A DNA stretch of 64,000 nt from contig NC_064036.1 in the NCBI RefSeq assembly GCF_932526225.1, forward strand, positions 16,824,953-16,888,952. Reading direction: 5' to 3'. Both the position numbers and the translations under genes were made by a program. Origin of the DNA: Nematostella vectensis. Lineage: Eukaryota > Cnidaria > Anthozoa > Actiniaria > Edwardsiidae. Below the pieces are notes generated by a model, which saw only the letters and a program-made list of their open reading frames with translations, was not told where the DNA came from and made no database searches. Below are positions 1 to 9,510 of the stretch, one piece after another; the stretch's first letter is position 1, and the number at the start of each line of letters is the position of its first letter.

Positions 1-513
1 GGGATTGTAATTTTCGTGTTATATATTATGAGTGTTAATTCGTGTCTTGTAAAGTTAAAATTTTCCAAAAATCCGAGAAAACTTCGGTAATGGGTAAAGA
101 AAAAAAAAAGGAAAAGTGTCAACTCCTGAAGACACAATTCTGAGCTCTTCTTTCAACACAACACCGAGCGTTTACTTTCAACATACTAACTATGCTTTCA
201 ACAATCGAGCCTGGCATGTTTGGCACGCTCTCTGGACGAGCACGCTATCGCCATGGCAACATCAATCAATGAAAAAAACATAACAAAAAGAAAATTGGAA
301 CATCGAAAAAATTGCTTGTCTACATTTTGGATCCTCTTTTTCCTCGGGATTGCGGAATTTTTTAAAAGCGCTGTTCTCAGCAATTGTTTTTAGAATATCG
401 TTTTTAATATTTTTTTGCACATTCATTTATCTTCACAAGGGGACGGGTCCTTTACTTTGACGTTAAAATTTCAAATTTTATGTCTTTGATCGCCAATGTT
501 TTTTGTAGCATAC

Positions 514-622
514 CTCACATTGATTGGTAGCTTCGTGGAACCAGTGTTTTCGATCGTCACGTTTATACTCCCAACGCTCTCGTTCAAGAACCTAACAACG
601 TCGCCTTGGAAACCCATCACCG
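514..622 (-). CDS. Gene L exon 3a: first half of Calx-beta domain 3
   Basis: Acceptor TTGTTCCAG and donor AG|GTATGC bound a 109-bp exon (phase 1 in, phase 2 out). It codes for a Gly-Phe start, an Asn-Glu-Ser-Val-Gly turn, the strand SINVTIENTG and an ending LPINV, which is the usual first part of an extracellular Calx-beta fold. It is identical in layout to 36,751-36,859. Its partner second-half exon lies off the left edge. Confidence 0.75.
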
Positions 623-941
623 CTGGAACAAAAGGATACCACATTATCGTCTTTCATGATATTTTAACCAAAAAAAGACTCACAGGCTAATCACATCCTT
701 CTTTAAAATAAATATAAAAAAACAAAACAAAAAAAAAAACAAAACAACTCGATATTATTCTGATATTGCGCTATAAAGCATTCATTCATAAAAAAGAATG
801 AATCATCTAAATAAATCTAGACTATAGAAATGAGAAAAGGGCCGGTGTAAAAGACTCTATTAAGACTTTGATATGAAACCAGCGCCCTTCATAAAAATCC
901 CTAACAATAGTTACATACGAAATTCATTAATTATCTCACAC

Positions 942-1171
942 CTCTGGTGTCGTCATTAAGTATGTGAAAGGTGATGTTAGTAGTTCCCTTGGAAACCGCC
1001 GGGTCATTGATGTTCAAGGTTAAGTAGAACGTCTTGTTAGGCTCAACGACAAAGTCATCTGTTATGTAGACTGTGACGTTATAAGTGGAGACTGAGGGGG
1101 GGATGGTGATGGTGGTTTGTAAGGGTTCAAAATCCACACCGGATACAGCTGTTCCGCTGACCGCTTGAACA
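942..1171 (-). CDS. Gene L exon 2b: second half of Calx-beta domain 2
   Basis: A 230-bp exon, phase 2 to 1, with acceptor GTGAACAG and donor AGAG|GTGTGAG. It codes for GTAVSGVDFEPL, the strand YNVTVYITDD, VVEPNKTFYLTL and the closing ILNDDT. These acidic DD clusters and the E..K.F pattern are the Calx-beta signature, with calcium-binding residues in related proteins. Compared with copy B there are synonymous changes and one Asn/Thr change. Confidence 0.85.
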
Positions 1172-1818
1172 CTGTTCACAAATATTTAGCAGCGTGTGTT
1201 AGCAACTAAGATCATATAAATAAAAGACCCCTTGGCACACGGAGCCTTAGCAGGGCTTGAAATATTGGTGGAGAACGGCAAAGAAACAACATTAAAGTTG
1301 GGGGACAACCCTTACTACGGCCCAGCCACACATCGAAAACACCACAGAAACTACACGAGACCTTAAAATCCTGAGGACGGAACTTTGAGAGTGAGTGGTT
1401 CCCATGAATCTCTGGGCGAAGGCTAAGTTCAAACGTCGTATTATCAATGAGCCATATTCAATGCAAATGCATTCAAATGAAGATGGATCAATCGACTTGA
1501 TTCATTTGCACATATTTTGTCTGACGTCAATTGTCCAAAAGCACTTAAACAAAACACCATTGAAAAGAAACCGCTTTATTCGGATTAAATAGTACTTAGA
1601 AAACCAGGCAGCAAACTGACAGTAGCTCTTAGTCGAAAACTTAGAGCTATGGAGAAACTCGAAAGAAATCACGTTTTCAAACAACTGCCTTTTTGTGTGA
1701 CCTCTATTGAGAATGTCCGTTATTGCGTTGATTGAAATACAATACAAATCAGATAACTGATACAATCTTTGTTCAAAGGATGTTACATTGATTGACAGGC
1801 GGAGGATTTCTGACTTAC
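1172..1818 (-). other. Intron 2a-2b of gene L
   Basis: About 650 bp between two Calx-beta exons. I see no further exon, inverted repeat or tandem array. The sequence is shared with copy B at 37,402-38,048 with scattered substitutions. Confidence 0.6.
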
Positions 1819-1927
1819 CCCATGGTGTGGGACTGTGCGGTGGATCCCGTGTTCTCAATCGTGACGTTAACACTTCCTACACCCTCTTTAACGTGTCTCA
1901 CTGCATCGCCATGGAAACCAATTTTAG
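1819..1927 (-). CDS. Gene L exon 2a: first half of Calx-beta domain 2
   Basis: A 109-bp exon, acceptor TTTTTGCAG, donor GG|GTAAGT, phase 1 to 2. It codes for KIGFHGDAVRHVKEGVGSVN followed by VTIENTGST, closely resembling exon 3a, so domains 2 and 3 probably arose by internal duplication. Confidence 0.8.
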
Positions 1928-2067
1928 CTGCAAAAAGAGATTACCATGTGACGATGGCGAATTTACTGAACATCATTTAGCTTTTTTCATTTGAGATAGA
2001 ATGAGCCATTGCTTAAATAATACGATCCCCTACATTTCTAGTAATTTCGTCGCGCCAGACAGTTCTG

Positions 2068-2315
2068 TGACCCATCACGAATCTTCACTTGGGAGGAATA
2101 GTTATCGTGAAAATAAATGCTATCCTGTAGTACGTATTCAGGATCTGGCGCAGCGGCTGCTGAGAGCTAGTGCAGCGGCGACACGCGAGCTCCTATATAT
2201 TTTCTCTAAAATTCTAGTCCGTAGAGAGAGAAAGGGAAGCAGGGCAGCTTCAACGCTACTACACCTTTTTGTTTTAATAAAGCAACGTATGGTGGCGAAA
2301 ACATATGTAACATAC
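2068..2315. other. Segment present in copy A, absent in copy B
   Basis: Between shared flanks (agttctg on the left, ttgggcgaaaatg on the right) copy A has about 248 bp where copy B has 14 unrelated bases. It lies in the intron between exons 1b and 2a. It has no obvious terminal repeats, and I cannot tell insertion from deletion. Confidence 0.7.
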
Positions 2316-2506
2316 TTGGGCGAAAATGTCAAGCAAATAAGACAACCATTTTCAAACTTAGGTATTGAAATACCTAAGTTTCTGTAGACTAGCAGTGATA
2401 GTATCCTCAGGATATGTACAACTAGTAGAGGCAAGGCAAACCCATCCCTCCCCACCAATTGCCTACGAACTTGTTGATAATCTGTGATAATATCCTCACG
2501 ATCTAC

Positions 2507-2742
2507 CTTGATCGTCGTCCGTTATAGTGATGACGGCGAACTGGTTGGTGTAACAAAGTGCCTTGGGGGCGGCTCCACCAGTGATGTTTATGTAGAACTC
2601 TTCCGAGTCTTCATAAATAACGTCATTAGTTATAGAGACAGTAGTGGTAGCCGCATTGAACAATTCAGCGAAGGATACAGTTGTGGGGTTTGTGTAGCTG
2701 AAGTCGTTTCCTTGAACTGCTGATCTATTCGTTGTTTGAAGT
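2507..2742 (-). CDS. Gene L exon 1b: second half of Calx-beta domain 1
   Basis: A 236-bp exon, acceptor TTCAATTCCAG, donor CAAG|GTAGAT, phase 2 to 1. It codes for RSAVQGNDFSYTN, TTTVSITNDVIYEDSEEFYI and the ending VITITDDDQ, a clear Calx-beta second half. A stretch of seven codons differs from copy B by five substitutions, all amino-acid changing, while the flanks are conserved (see findings). Confidence 0.88.
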
Positions 2743-3122
2743 CTGGAATTGAACATATGCAGGTGTACTAACTTTTAGTTAAAGCGATTGGTGCCTGCCA
2801 CTAAGGAATTGGTAACGAAACTGAGAAGGATGGGGTATGGGAACAAGATCAGAATGGATATGGTGAAGATAGGATAGAAACTATGGATGGCCGATAGAGC
2901 TCGGATAGGGAAAAGACTTTAAATGGAAAATACTTTAAATGGAAATGAGGATGGGGATGGAATGGAGTAGTAGATAGAAGAGGGGTTGGGAATCAAACTG
3001 GATGGGGATTAGAATTTAGAAGGGAATATAAGGATGAAAGTGAGGATGGGGATTGTGATGACGTCAAGAAACTTTCATTTTCCATCCTAGCAAAAAAGGT
3101 ATTATAACGCAGCAAGACTTAC

Positions 3123-3237
3123 TCGAGCGAAAATGCTTCAAAAGTAGTCGAAGAACGTTTCAGATTTATGGTGACGGTACCACTATTTTCATTAAACGTA
3201 TATGAGCTGGCTGAAAATCCCACCTCGATACACTGAC
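3123..3237 (-). CDS. Gene L exon 1a: first half of Calx-beta domain 1
   Basis: A 115-bp exon with acceptor GCTGTTGCAG and donor GA|GTAAGT, phase 1 to 2. It codes for a Cys-Ile-Glu-Val-Gly-Phe start, SYTFNENSGTVTINLKRSS and FEAFSLE: the first strands of a Calx-beta fold. One Ala/Asp difference separates it from copy B (39,102-39,216). Confidence 0.85.
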
Positions 3238-3287
3238 CTGCAACAGCTGAACAATAATTTCATATGAGATACACATTGTGAAGTTCC

Positions 3288-3500
3288 AGAAAATATCCAT
3301 ACCCCCACCCCCCATTGAGGGGAATGGAAATTCCGGGGGGATGGGGGGTTCAAACGCCCAGGAATTTCCAGAGGGGAGGGGGGTAAATGCCCTTTTTCTT
3401 AACAGTTACTGTATTTATTTTTTTCCAGGGGGTTGGAAATTCAAGAGGGGTGAGGGGTCATACCTCCGATCCCTTCAATAGGGGGGTATGGATATTTTCT
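3288..3500. mobile_element. MITE-like inverted-repeat element, ~213 bp
   Basis: The ends AGAAAATATCCATACCCCC and its reverse complement bound a G-rich, non-coding core. It is non-autonomous and lies in the intron upstream of exon 1a. The same insertion is present in copy B at 39,267-39,480, so it predates the duplication. Confidence 0.65.
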
Positions 3501-4281
3501 CAACTACACATTAACACGGATGCACAAGAGCCATACAGTACGTTTTAGGGGTCTGGTACCGAGGAATTTTTTTTCAGAAGCTTTCTCTATTGACTAAAGA
3601 TGGTCACAGTCACTGTTTTTCTCTTCTGAATACAATTGAAAAAGTTTGCGAAGCACCTGCGGTACGGCAGCCCTAAAAATGACAAGAATCGTGCAGGTTT
3701 TCCAAATAAGGAATATATTAGTTTCCTTATATGAAAGTTACCGCGTCTGGGAAAAAAACACAATTTTTGGTTAAATTTTCTTGATGTATAGTATTATGTG
3801 CAGATGTATGAACTGAAAGACCAGCAGGGATACTGTATTAAAATAGTACCAGCCTAGTAACAGGTGGTGTCCTGTGTTCGGAACTTTGAGAGTTGCTTGG
3901 GATGAGTCACCCATTTTGTTTTGGGACCACAGGAATCCCATTCAGAAATCAGTGCAAGAACGCCTAGTCCAATTCATGTCGAGAAACTGTTCTACTTATA
4001 CAAGGAATGTTATCATTTTACACGTACGTTTACGCGTTTGTGAAATAATGGTAGAAATGAATCAAAGATGTGATCATTAGAGTAGATATCAATGCAACAT
4101 AGAAGGTTTCTTTTGCAGTCGTGAAAAGGCTACCGTTTTTTTCAAATATTTTCCATAAAAAAAACGCCGAGTCATGTAAAACAAAACCGGATTTCTCTGA
4201 TTTGAAGAAAAACACCTAAAAAACAAACAAGCAAACAAAGAAAGTAATCCATTTTGATGAGACGCAATACAACAAAGGTAC
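3501..4281 (-). other. Intron with no recognised feature
   Basis: About 780 bp between candidate exon N2 and the MITE upstream of exon 1a. Reading frame logic requires at least one further exon here, because N2 ends in phase 2 and exon 1a starts in phase 1. I could not identify it. Confidence 0.4.
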
Positions 4282-4430
4282 CTTCGTCCATCTTCCCCTT
4301 TGAATGGAAAGCGAAATCTCGAAAAGAAAACTAAACGCACACTCAATTTTGATGCAGCACTTTGGTATTTCAATTGCAAAGTAAAATCGCCGAAATAATC
4401 AACTGTTTCCATTGCTCCTTCCATTCTTTC
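4282..4430 (-). CDS. Gene L candidate N-terminal exon N2
   Basis: A 149-bp open stretch with acceptor TAGTTTTCAG and donor CGAAG|GTACC. It codes for METVDYFGDFTLQLKYQSAA followed by SKLSVRLVF, an alternating hydrophobic pattern typical of beta strands. I do not recognise the domain. The strand GDFTLQLKY weakly recalls the N-terminal region of FRAS1/FREM proteins or a C2 domain. It is unchanged between copies A and B. Confidence 0.4.
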
Positions 4431-4614
4431 CTGAAAACTAAAAACCGGAATATCAAAATTGTTTCGAAATATCGGTTAACAGATCTAAAGATGGTGATTA
4501 TGTATAATACATACTCTTTTTTTGCCCTTTTTTTATCAATAAAATTCTAAGAGGCTCAGATAGCTTTAAAATAAGTTTTATTAAAGTGTTCGGGAACGTA
4601 GAATCAAATAATAG

Positions 4615-4770
4615 CGACCTGCAATGTTTTTTAAATTTATTATTATTTCCGTCATCTTCTGTTTACACTGTACTGTCTGAAAATGAAAACGGGTCAGCCT
4701 CAGCTAAAAATTAGACAATCTTAAAAAAATTGTATACATTATGTTCCATTACAAAAACTATGAATATATA
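4615..4770. other. Segment in copy A missing from copy B
   Basis: About 156 bp of AT-rich intron between N1 and N2 is absent at 40,629 in copy B. No repeats flank it, and no coding potential is seen. Confidence 0.6.
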
Positions 4771-5078
4771 AGTTAATAAACATAATGCGTCGACGAAATT
4801 TATGGCTAAACAATAATGACAAAACAAACTTCTGTGCTTGGTATGAAGGCAAAAATAACCAAAAAGCACTCTTTATCTCTTCATATCGATGAACTTTGAA
4901 GATGGCATGAAGTTCGGCGTTCTCTGATTTGCAGTTATATGAGTAATTATCTATGTTCGCCTTTTCCTGTTCAAGAATTCGAAACAAACTAACAATGCAT
5001 ATAGGCAAGCTTACAAATCCTAAGCATTTAAGTGGGTTTCAACTTTACCTTACGTTAGGATGAAAATATGTTACTTAC

Positions 5079-5190
5079 ACAGTGTCAGTGACGACGCAAT
5101 CAGGATGAGAAATTCGAATTTCAAACCCATCCTTGATAACCAAGATCCCGCTCCTCGCCGTATATGCTTGTCGTCTCACTTCAATAAACG
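5079..5190 (-). CDS. Gene L candidate N-terminal exon N1
   Basis: A 112-bp open stretch, acceptor ATTATTAAAG, donor GT|GTAAGT. It codes for IEVRRQAYTARSGILVIKDG and FEIRISHPDCVVTDT. Copies A and B differ here at three bases and all three are synonymous (Arg CGA/CGT, Gly GGG/GGA, Arg CGA/CGC). That supports a real coding exon under selection. The domain is not recognised with confidence. A resemblance to the FRAS1/FREM N-terminal region is only suggestive. Confidence 0.5.
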
Positions 5191-5983
5191 CTTTAATAAT
5201 CAGAGGCAATGAGTAAGAAACGTGGCGGCATGCTTCTGTGACAACCGTATCCAATTGTGTATGTTCACCTTATTTATTGCGAGGCTCTTGGGGGGAAAAC
5301 TGTGTGAAATACTATCCAATGCAAAATCTGAGAAAACCAGTCGGATGGGAGAACAAACCAAATGAGACGTTCTTGTATCTTGTGTTATTAGCATTGACCC
5401 TTCATGCGTAAACGTGCATTATTCTTCCAGCAACTGTTATGTGAACAACATCATTGGTGTTGCTTCTTTTGTTTTTATTCTTTTTTTGTGCAGGTCTTAC
5501 AGCCCCATGATTACTTGGGTTCGCCATGGTATATCCGGCTAATATCAAAATGCCGAAACACGCAATAACAATAATAACTTTTGCAAAGTAGAATAAAAAC
5601 TATAAAAGACACCTGAATACATTCAAATATTTAGGTGCAATAAAAAAAAACCGCAAAGAGATGGAAGTGCAAAAAAACAAGGTCAAGCTCAGGATTTATG
5701 GCAAAGTACATATGATAAGAATGTTGACGGTGTGTTGTTAACAAATTCATCACATTACATAATATAAAGACCCCTGGCTATATAAAAGCAACTGGTGCGT
5801 TAAACTAATTGATCGGTGTCCTTTTCAACAGTAATGTAAGCGTGGGGTGCACTTAGAGTTCCTAGGGGTGATCTGACAGTATATTCGTTTCGCTCTGCCA
5901 AATGCACCATGTCTGCACTCAGCCACGTCTTATTATTACCCGAGAGGCAATACAAAGGACAACGGAGGATTTCACCACGATTA
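5191..5983 (-). other. Gap between gene M and gene L, possible first exon
   Basis: This is where the promoter and first exon of gene L should be. On the minus strand a hydrophobic run (IIVIACFGILILAG) precedes ACCATGG, nine codons and a GTAAGA donor at 5,501. It could be a signal-peptide exon, but its phase does not join N1 and copy A has a stop upstream of it. I see no convincing TATA box on the minus strand. Confidence 0.25.
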
Positions 5984-6046
5984 TTACAATTCAATACAAT
6001 AAAATACAATACAAACTTTATTGAGACTCATCGAAAAAGGCTATTC
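5984..6046 (-). mobile_element. Retroposon 3' end with ATACA tail (copy A)
   Basis: On the minus strand a short conserved end (CAGAATAGCCTTTTTCGATG, then CAATAAAGTTTG) is followed by imperfect TATTG repeats, as at the 3' tails of some LINE/SINE families. Only about four tail units remain here, against about 29 in copy B. The family assignment is inferred. Confidence 0.45.
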
Positions 6047-6416
6047 TGACACCTACGCTGTCTCAAAAGTCGCACAACTTCAAAATATAAAAAAAAAAGT
6101 TCAGTTTAAACGATCACATAAATCTTTTTTCTTTTTTCGACAAGAAGTTATCAGAAATGCAAACTCTGCTAAAATCCCGACAGTGGATTCTTTTGTAAAA
6201 ACGAGGGGGATGTTATCAACTGTGAAGCGGGGCCGATCGTTGCTTGAAAAGTAGTTCGATTTCAGTCGCTCATAAAAGAACTGCTGTATTCTTGCTGTTG
6301 ATCCTTCTGAACACCATTCTTCTGTCTTATAATATATGTAATATCAAGCTAAGATCCCACAGTGTGGCAAGCATCCATGATTTATTGGCTATCAAGAAGG
6401 GATCGCACGGAATGCG

Positions 6417-6422
6417 TTTATT
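6417..6422 (-). terminator. AATAAA poly(A) signal of gene M
   Basis: The minus strand reads AATAAA about 16 bases after the TGA stop codon of the last phosphatase exon. A second AATAAA follows at 6,381-6,386. The same arrangement is seen in gene R at 42,675-42,680. Confidence 0.6.
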
Positions 6423-6437
6423 AGTATCATGCTAGTG

Positions 6438-6512
6438 TCAGCTAAAATTGGCATAGTCGCTGAAGGAATCCAGAAATGCCATTGTGGCCTCGTAGCAGAA
6501 CACATATTGCCT
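6438..6512 (-). CDS. Gene M exon P8: end of phosphatase D2 and stop
   Basis: Acceptor TTTCTCACCAG starts a 75-bp exon in phase 0: RQYVFCYEATMAFLDSFSDY, then four residues and TGA. RQY.FCY.A...FL is the usual last helix of a classical tyrosine phosphatase domain. It joins exon P7 in frame and ends the protein about four residues after the domain. Confidence 0.85.
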   Translation of the reverse strand, partial: RQYVFCYEATMAFLDSFSDYANFS

Positions 6513-6578
6513 CTGGTGAGAAAAAAAAAGGCGAGAAGATGGTCGTTATTAGGTTTTGTTGAATAAAGTCAGGCGTTC

Positions 6579-6700
6579 CTGGGTACCTAGAGCCTCCAGA
6601 CTTCTCTCGTTCAGTGAAGCTCAGCCAAAATGCCGCTCGTCACGACATTTTGGCTGAGCGTCACTGGACGAGAGAAGTCTAGAGGGTCTGGTACCCAGGG
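6579..6700. mobile_element. Fold-back MITE, ~120 bp
   Basis: Two arms (CTGGGTACC ... AGACTTCTCTCGT ... AGCCAAAATG) are near-perfect reverse complements around a short loop. The transcript would form one long hairpin. It lies just upstream of exon P8 in the intron and is shared with copy B at 42,837-42,958. Confidence 0.7.
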
Positions 6701-7316
6701 TAAGTCAGTCGTAGCTATAACAGAAGTTTTCAAAACAGAATTCTAAAAATATCACAAGTTACGGGAACAAGAGCTGAAACACGCAGGTGAAGCCAGCTGT
6801 GAAGGAATGTAGCCATGGAGATGGCAAAATAAGGACAAGAATTATTCTGAAATTACAAAGGCCTAAACTTATTGTTACTTGTCCCGGGTTAGTTTATTTG
6901 TCATGTACCAGCCGAAGTGCTTATTCGGGGGAGGCGCTTATGTCAAAATCTTTTCTCTAGATAAAAAAATCCAATTGAAACACGGGTATTAGGATACTTT
7001 GTCGGGGGTAAACAAAAATGCACCCCCAATTTGAGTTGAAAATTGAACTCAGCGAATAAAATAATCCGAAATGTCTCCTGCTTTCCGAGTTAGCGAAATC
7101 CTTTTTTGATGAGTTGACGGCTCGCTTTCTCTTTAAACTTAAACTTCGCCGCCGACACACGCCGGGGCATGCGACAAGTGCTGTGATCAGGGCTAATTTT
7201 TAACATGCTTCCACGGACCGTTGCGTTTCTTCAGGTTTTAAATTAAAAAAGTTACAGTAAATGGCAGACGATGACCAGGTTATAATTTGATCTACTTCTC
7301 CATTAAATACAAGTCG
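6701..7316 (-). other. Intron P7-P8, non-coding
   Basis: About 600 bp of intron between two inverted-repeat elements. I see no exon-like open stretch with splice sites. Confidence 0.5.
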
Positions 7317-7553
7317 TTTGACAAGAGGTTGTCGTCAACCGGCTTCGTGACTACGCGAAAAGCCCGTTTGTAAGCATCAGTAAAAATCACTGAAGCACCT
7401 CGCTGCATATATTAGCCACTGCATAACTTCAGACTTAGACGCGGTAGCGGTGGCTAATATATGCTGCTAGGCGCTTCAGTAGTTTTTACCCATGCTTACA
7501 TGCGGGCTTGTCGCGTAGTCTCAAAGCCGGTTGACGACAACCTTTTCTCAAAA
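7317..7553. mobile_element. Large inverted repeat (~105-nt arms)
   Basis: The left arm TTTGACAAGAGGTTGTCGTC... and the right arm ...GACGACAACCTTTTCTCAAA are imperfect reverse complements over about 105 nt, with a core that includes GCATATATTAGCCAC on both sides. It is probably a fold-back MITE. Copy B carries it at 43,577-43,813 with slightly different mismatches. Confidence 0.75.
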
Positions 7554-7799
7554 GACTGTAAGTTCAAAGAGAAAGTGAGCTGTCACTCATCATCATGTCT
7601 CATACCGACATCACAACATTGGCCGCAACTAGGCAGGTTTTCGAAAAATTGAATCGAGCGTTGTTTCACTCCCTTCCTGTTTTATATAGAACCTAAATAC
7701 AAAGTATAAAGTTCGGAAAGGGCTCGGGCTTTTTACGAACACTAAAGAGGCATGGTTACACAGTACAATGTTTCCTTCTTGAAATATAATTTTTTTTTT

Positions 7800-7960
7800 A
7801 TTTTGATGACGTCATCGTATTTTTGCTTCTAGTGACGTCATCGATGACGTCACAAACCACGTGACCACAGTTTTGCACCTCCCTTGACACCTACATGACA
7901 CCTGCCAAGTTTGGTCATACGATGCTTTTAAGGGACGGACGGACGGACATCGCATCACGA
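7800..7960. repeat. CRE/E-box repeat unit, one copy (copy A)
   Basis: The unit contains the perfect 20-bp palindrome TGACGTCATCGATGACGTCA (7,833-7,852), which is two CRE cores around a TCGA centre, followed by CACGTG. Copy B has four related units in tandem at 44,280-44,920. It lies in the intron between P7 and P8. Confidence 0.65.
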
Positions 7961-8442
7961 AAACTCGAGTCGATGGGTTACCAATATTTATTACCATATT
8001 TGTTTTATATAACACTTTTTCTTAGGTATGGGGCTCCGCTCACGCGGCGCAAAGGGAGCTCCACTGGGACCTCTAACTGGAAAAGCAGGAATTTCGGATA
8101 AAGGTTAGAAATATTTTATTCGCTGAGTTCAATATTCAACACAAATTGGGGATACATTTTTGTTAATTTATTAATAAATCGCTGAAAAAGTATCCTAATC
8201 CCGTGATTGAAGGAAGTGAAACATAAAAGTAAAAGAATGGTTTGGCGCGTAATACTGTCTTTTCTTGTCGATTCCCTTTTAACGTACGTGTTATTCGGCT
8301 TTTTAACGTACGCGTTATTCGGCTTTTATTTGGGGGAGGCGCTAATTCTTTAATTTTTCGTCTTAGGAGGAGGCGCTTATTCAAGCAATTAACGGGATCA
8401 AAGGGAAATTAACGGTATCAAAGGGAAATTGGATATGCGCTC
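7961..8442 (-). other. Intron sequence; possible alternative 3' end
   Basis: Non-coding apart from the tail of the frame that runs in from exon P7 through the 36-bp array to a stop at about 8,381. A minus-strand AATAAA lies near 8,166. This would serve a retained-intron transcript, if one exists. Confidence 0.35.
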
Positions 8443-8911
8443 CTGGGAGGTAGGGTGGGGGCTGGTTGACCTGCAATCTTGGTAGGGAGGGAGGGGGCTG
8501 GTTGACCTGCGATCTTGGGAAGGAGGGCGGGGGCTGGTTGACCTGCGATCTTGGGGGGGAGGGCGGGGGCTGGTTGATCTGCGATCCTGGGAAGGAGGGC
8601 GGGGGCTGGTTGACCTGCGATCCTGGGAAGGAGGGTAGGGGCTGGTTGGCCTGCGAGCCTGGGAGGGAGGGCGGGGGCTGGTTGACCTGCGATCCTGGGA
8701 AGGAGGGTAGGGGCTGCTTGACCTGCGATCCTGGGAGGGAGGGAGGGGGCTGGTTGACCTGCGATCCAGGGAGCGAGGGCGGGGGCTGGTTGACCTGCCA
8801 TCCTGGGAGGGAGGGTAGGGGCTGGTTGACCTGCGATCCTGGGAGGGAGGGTGGGGGCTGGTTGATCTGCGATCCTGGGAAGGAGGGTAGGGGCTGGTTG
8901 ACCTGCGATCC
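8443..8911. repeat. 36-bp minisatellite, 13 units (copy A)
   Basis: Tandem units of the form CTGGTTGACCTGCGATCCTG plus a G-rich half begin 9 bp into the intron after exon P7. On the transcribed strand each unit holds a pyrimidine tract and CAG|G. Because 36 is a multiple of three, the exon frame stays open through all units (GSQVNQPPPSLP repeats). Copy B has 16 good plus three degenerate units. Confidence 0.95.
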
Positions 8912-8920
8912 TTTGCTCAC

Positions 8921-9056
8921 CAGGGATTCGACAGCTCCCGGCCGTGATGCTCTGAGGACCTTGACGGCCTGGAATACGTCTACAACATGCTCAGCCTTCA
9001 CCCTGTCTATCACGGACAGTACAGCACAAAGAGTGCCACTTCGACCAGCGCCGTTA
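8921..9056 (-). CDS. Gene M exon P7: D2 signature motif
   Basis: A 136-bp exon, phase 2 to 0, acceptor CCTAG, donor CTG|GTGAGC. Joined to P6 it gives the D2 loop VQC-SNGAGRSG, then TLCAVLSVIDRV, VVDVFQAVKVLR and RPGAVESL. The C-x5-R core is intact, but the usual His before Cys is Gln. The Q-loop glutamine seen in D1 (MVQT) is Glu here. Together with the altered WPD loop in P6 this suggests a regulatory, weakly active or inactive domain, as in many receptor phosphatases. Confidence 0.88.
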
Positions 9057-9364
9057 CTAGGATATTATAGAACATATATAAAAACATGTCGTCATCAGCG
9101 AGCATTACATTGCGACTGGCACCATTATGGGTCATATTGAAACAAGTCAACGATAATATAACGTCAGAAACAGCGTGTCACTACGACCAGCGCTGTTACT
9201 AGCGTTTGGGCCATATACGTCAGCTATATAACGCGAATACAATGCCGTAATATAATCACATTAGAGGTGTGCAGCGCGGTAAATTACGACGAGTTGAAAT
9301 GCTTGCTGTATTCACTAGACATCGGTAAACAGCGCGTTAAAATACGATAAGCTGACTTATTTAC
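9057..9364 (-). other. Intron P6-P7
   Basis: About 300 bp with no repeats or exons recognised; nearly identical in copy B (46,233-46,540). Confidence 0.6.
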
Positions 9365-9510
9365 CTGCACTGAACTAGAATAGCGGCGTTACCAGACTGC
9401 TGCTGAGAGCTCTGAGTACTCTCTATCAGGCGGAGAACACTAGACTTGTCAGGTAACTTCTGCTCAGTCCAACCGAGGACCTGGAAGTGACGCACTTCCC
9501 GCGACGCGCC
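9365..9510 (-). CDS. Gene M exon P6: D2 WPD-loop exon
   Basis: A 146-bp exon, phase 0 to 2, acceptor TCTTTGCAG|GGCGCG, donor TGCAG|GTAAAT. It codes for REVRHFQVLGWTEQKLPD, a serine-rich helix with SQQQSG, and AAILVQC. GWTEQKLP stands where active domains have WPDHG.P, so the general-acid Asp is Glu and the Pro is Thr. The first eight bases and the acceptor are the template of the adjacent 27-bp minisatellite. Confidence 0.88.

Larger units (their letters stand above)
1..5190 (-). other. Gene L: 5' part of a Calx-beta/phosphatase gene (continues left)
   Basis: Minus-strand gene whose first recognised exons lie at 5,079-5,190 and 4,282-4,430. Calx-beta exons 1a, 1b, 2a, 2b and 3a follow down to position 514. 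The rest lies beyond the window. It is the copy-A equivalent of the 36.7-41.1 kb part of gene M. Its start is about 1.2 kb downstream of the stop codon of gene M, so the genes are packed head to tail. No promoter could be identified with confidence in the gap. Confidence 0.6.

Noticed and set aside
1788-1994. Plus-strand frames over Calx-beta exons 2a, 3a and 7b
   Set aside because: Antisense shadows of minus-strand exons with good splice sites and domain patterns.
5800-5960. Possible last exon ending in VEKDTDQLV
   Set aside because: Considered as the phosphatase C-terminus before the true last exon was found at 6,438-6,512; its would-be acceptor CAG in copy A is CAC in copy B.
8466-9140. 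Plus-strand frame of CDPGKEGGGWLT repeats
   Set aside because: Antisense of the 36-bp array and exon P7; no independent support.
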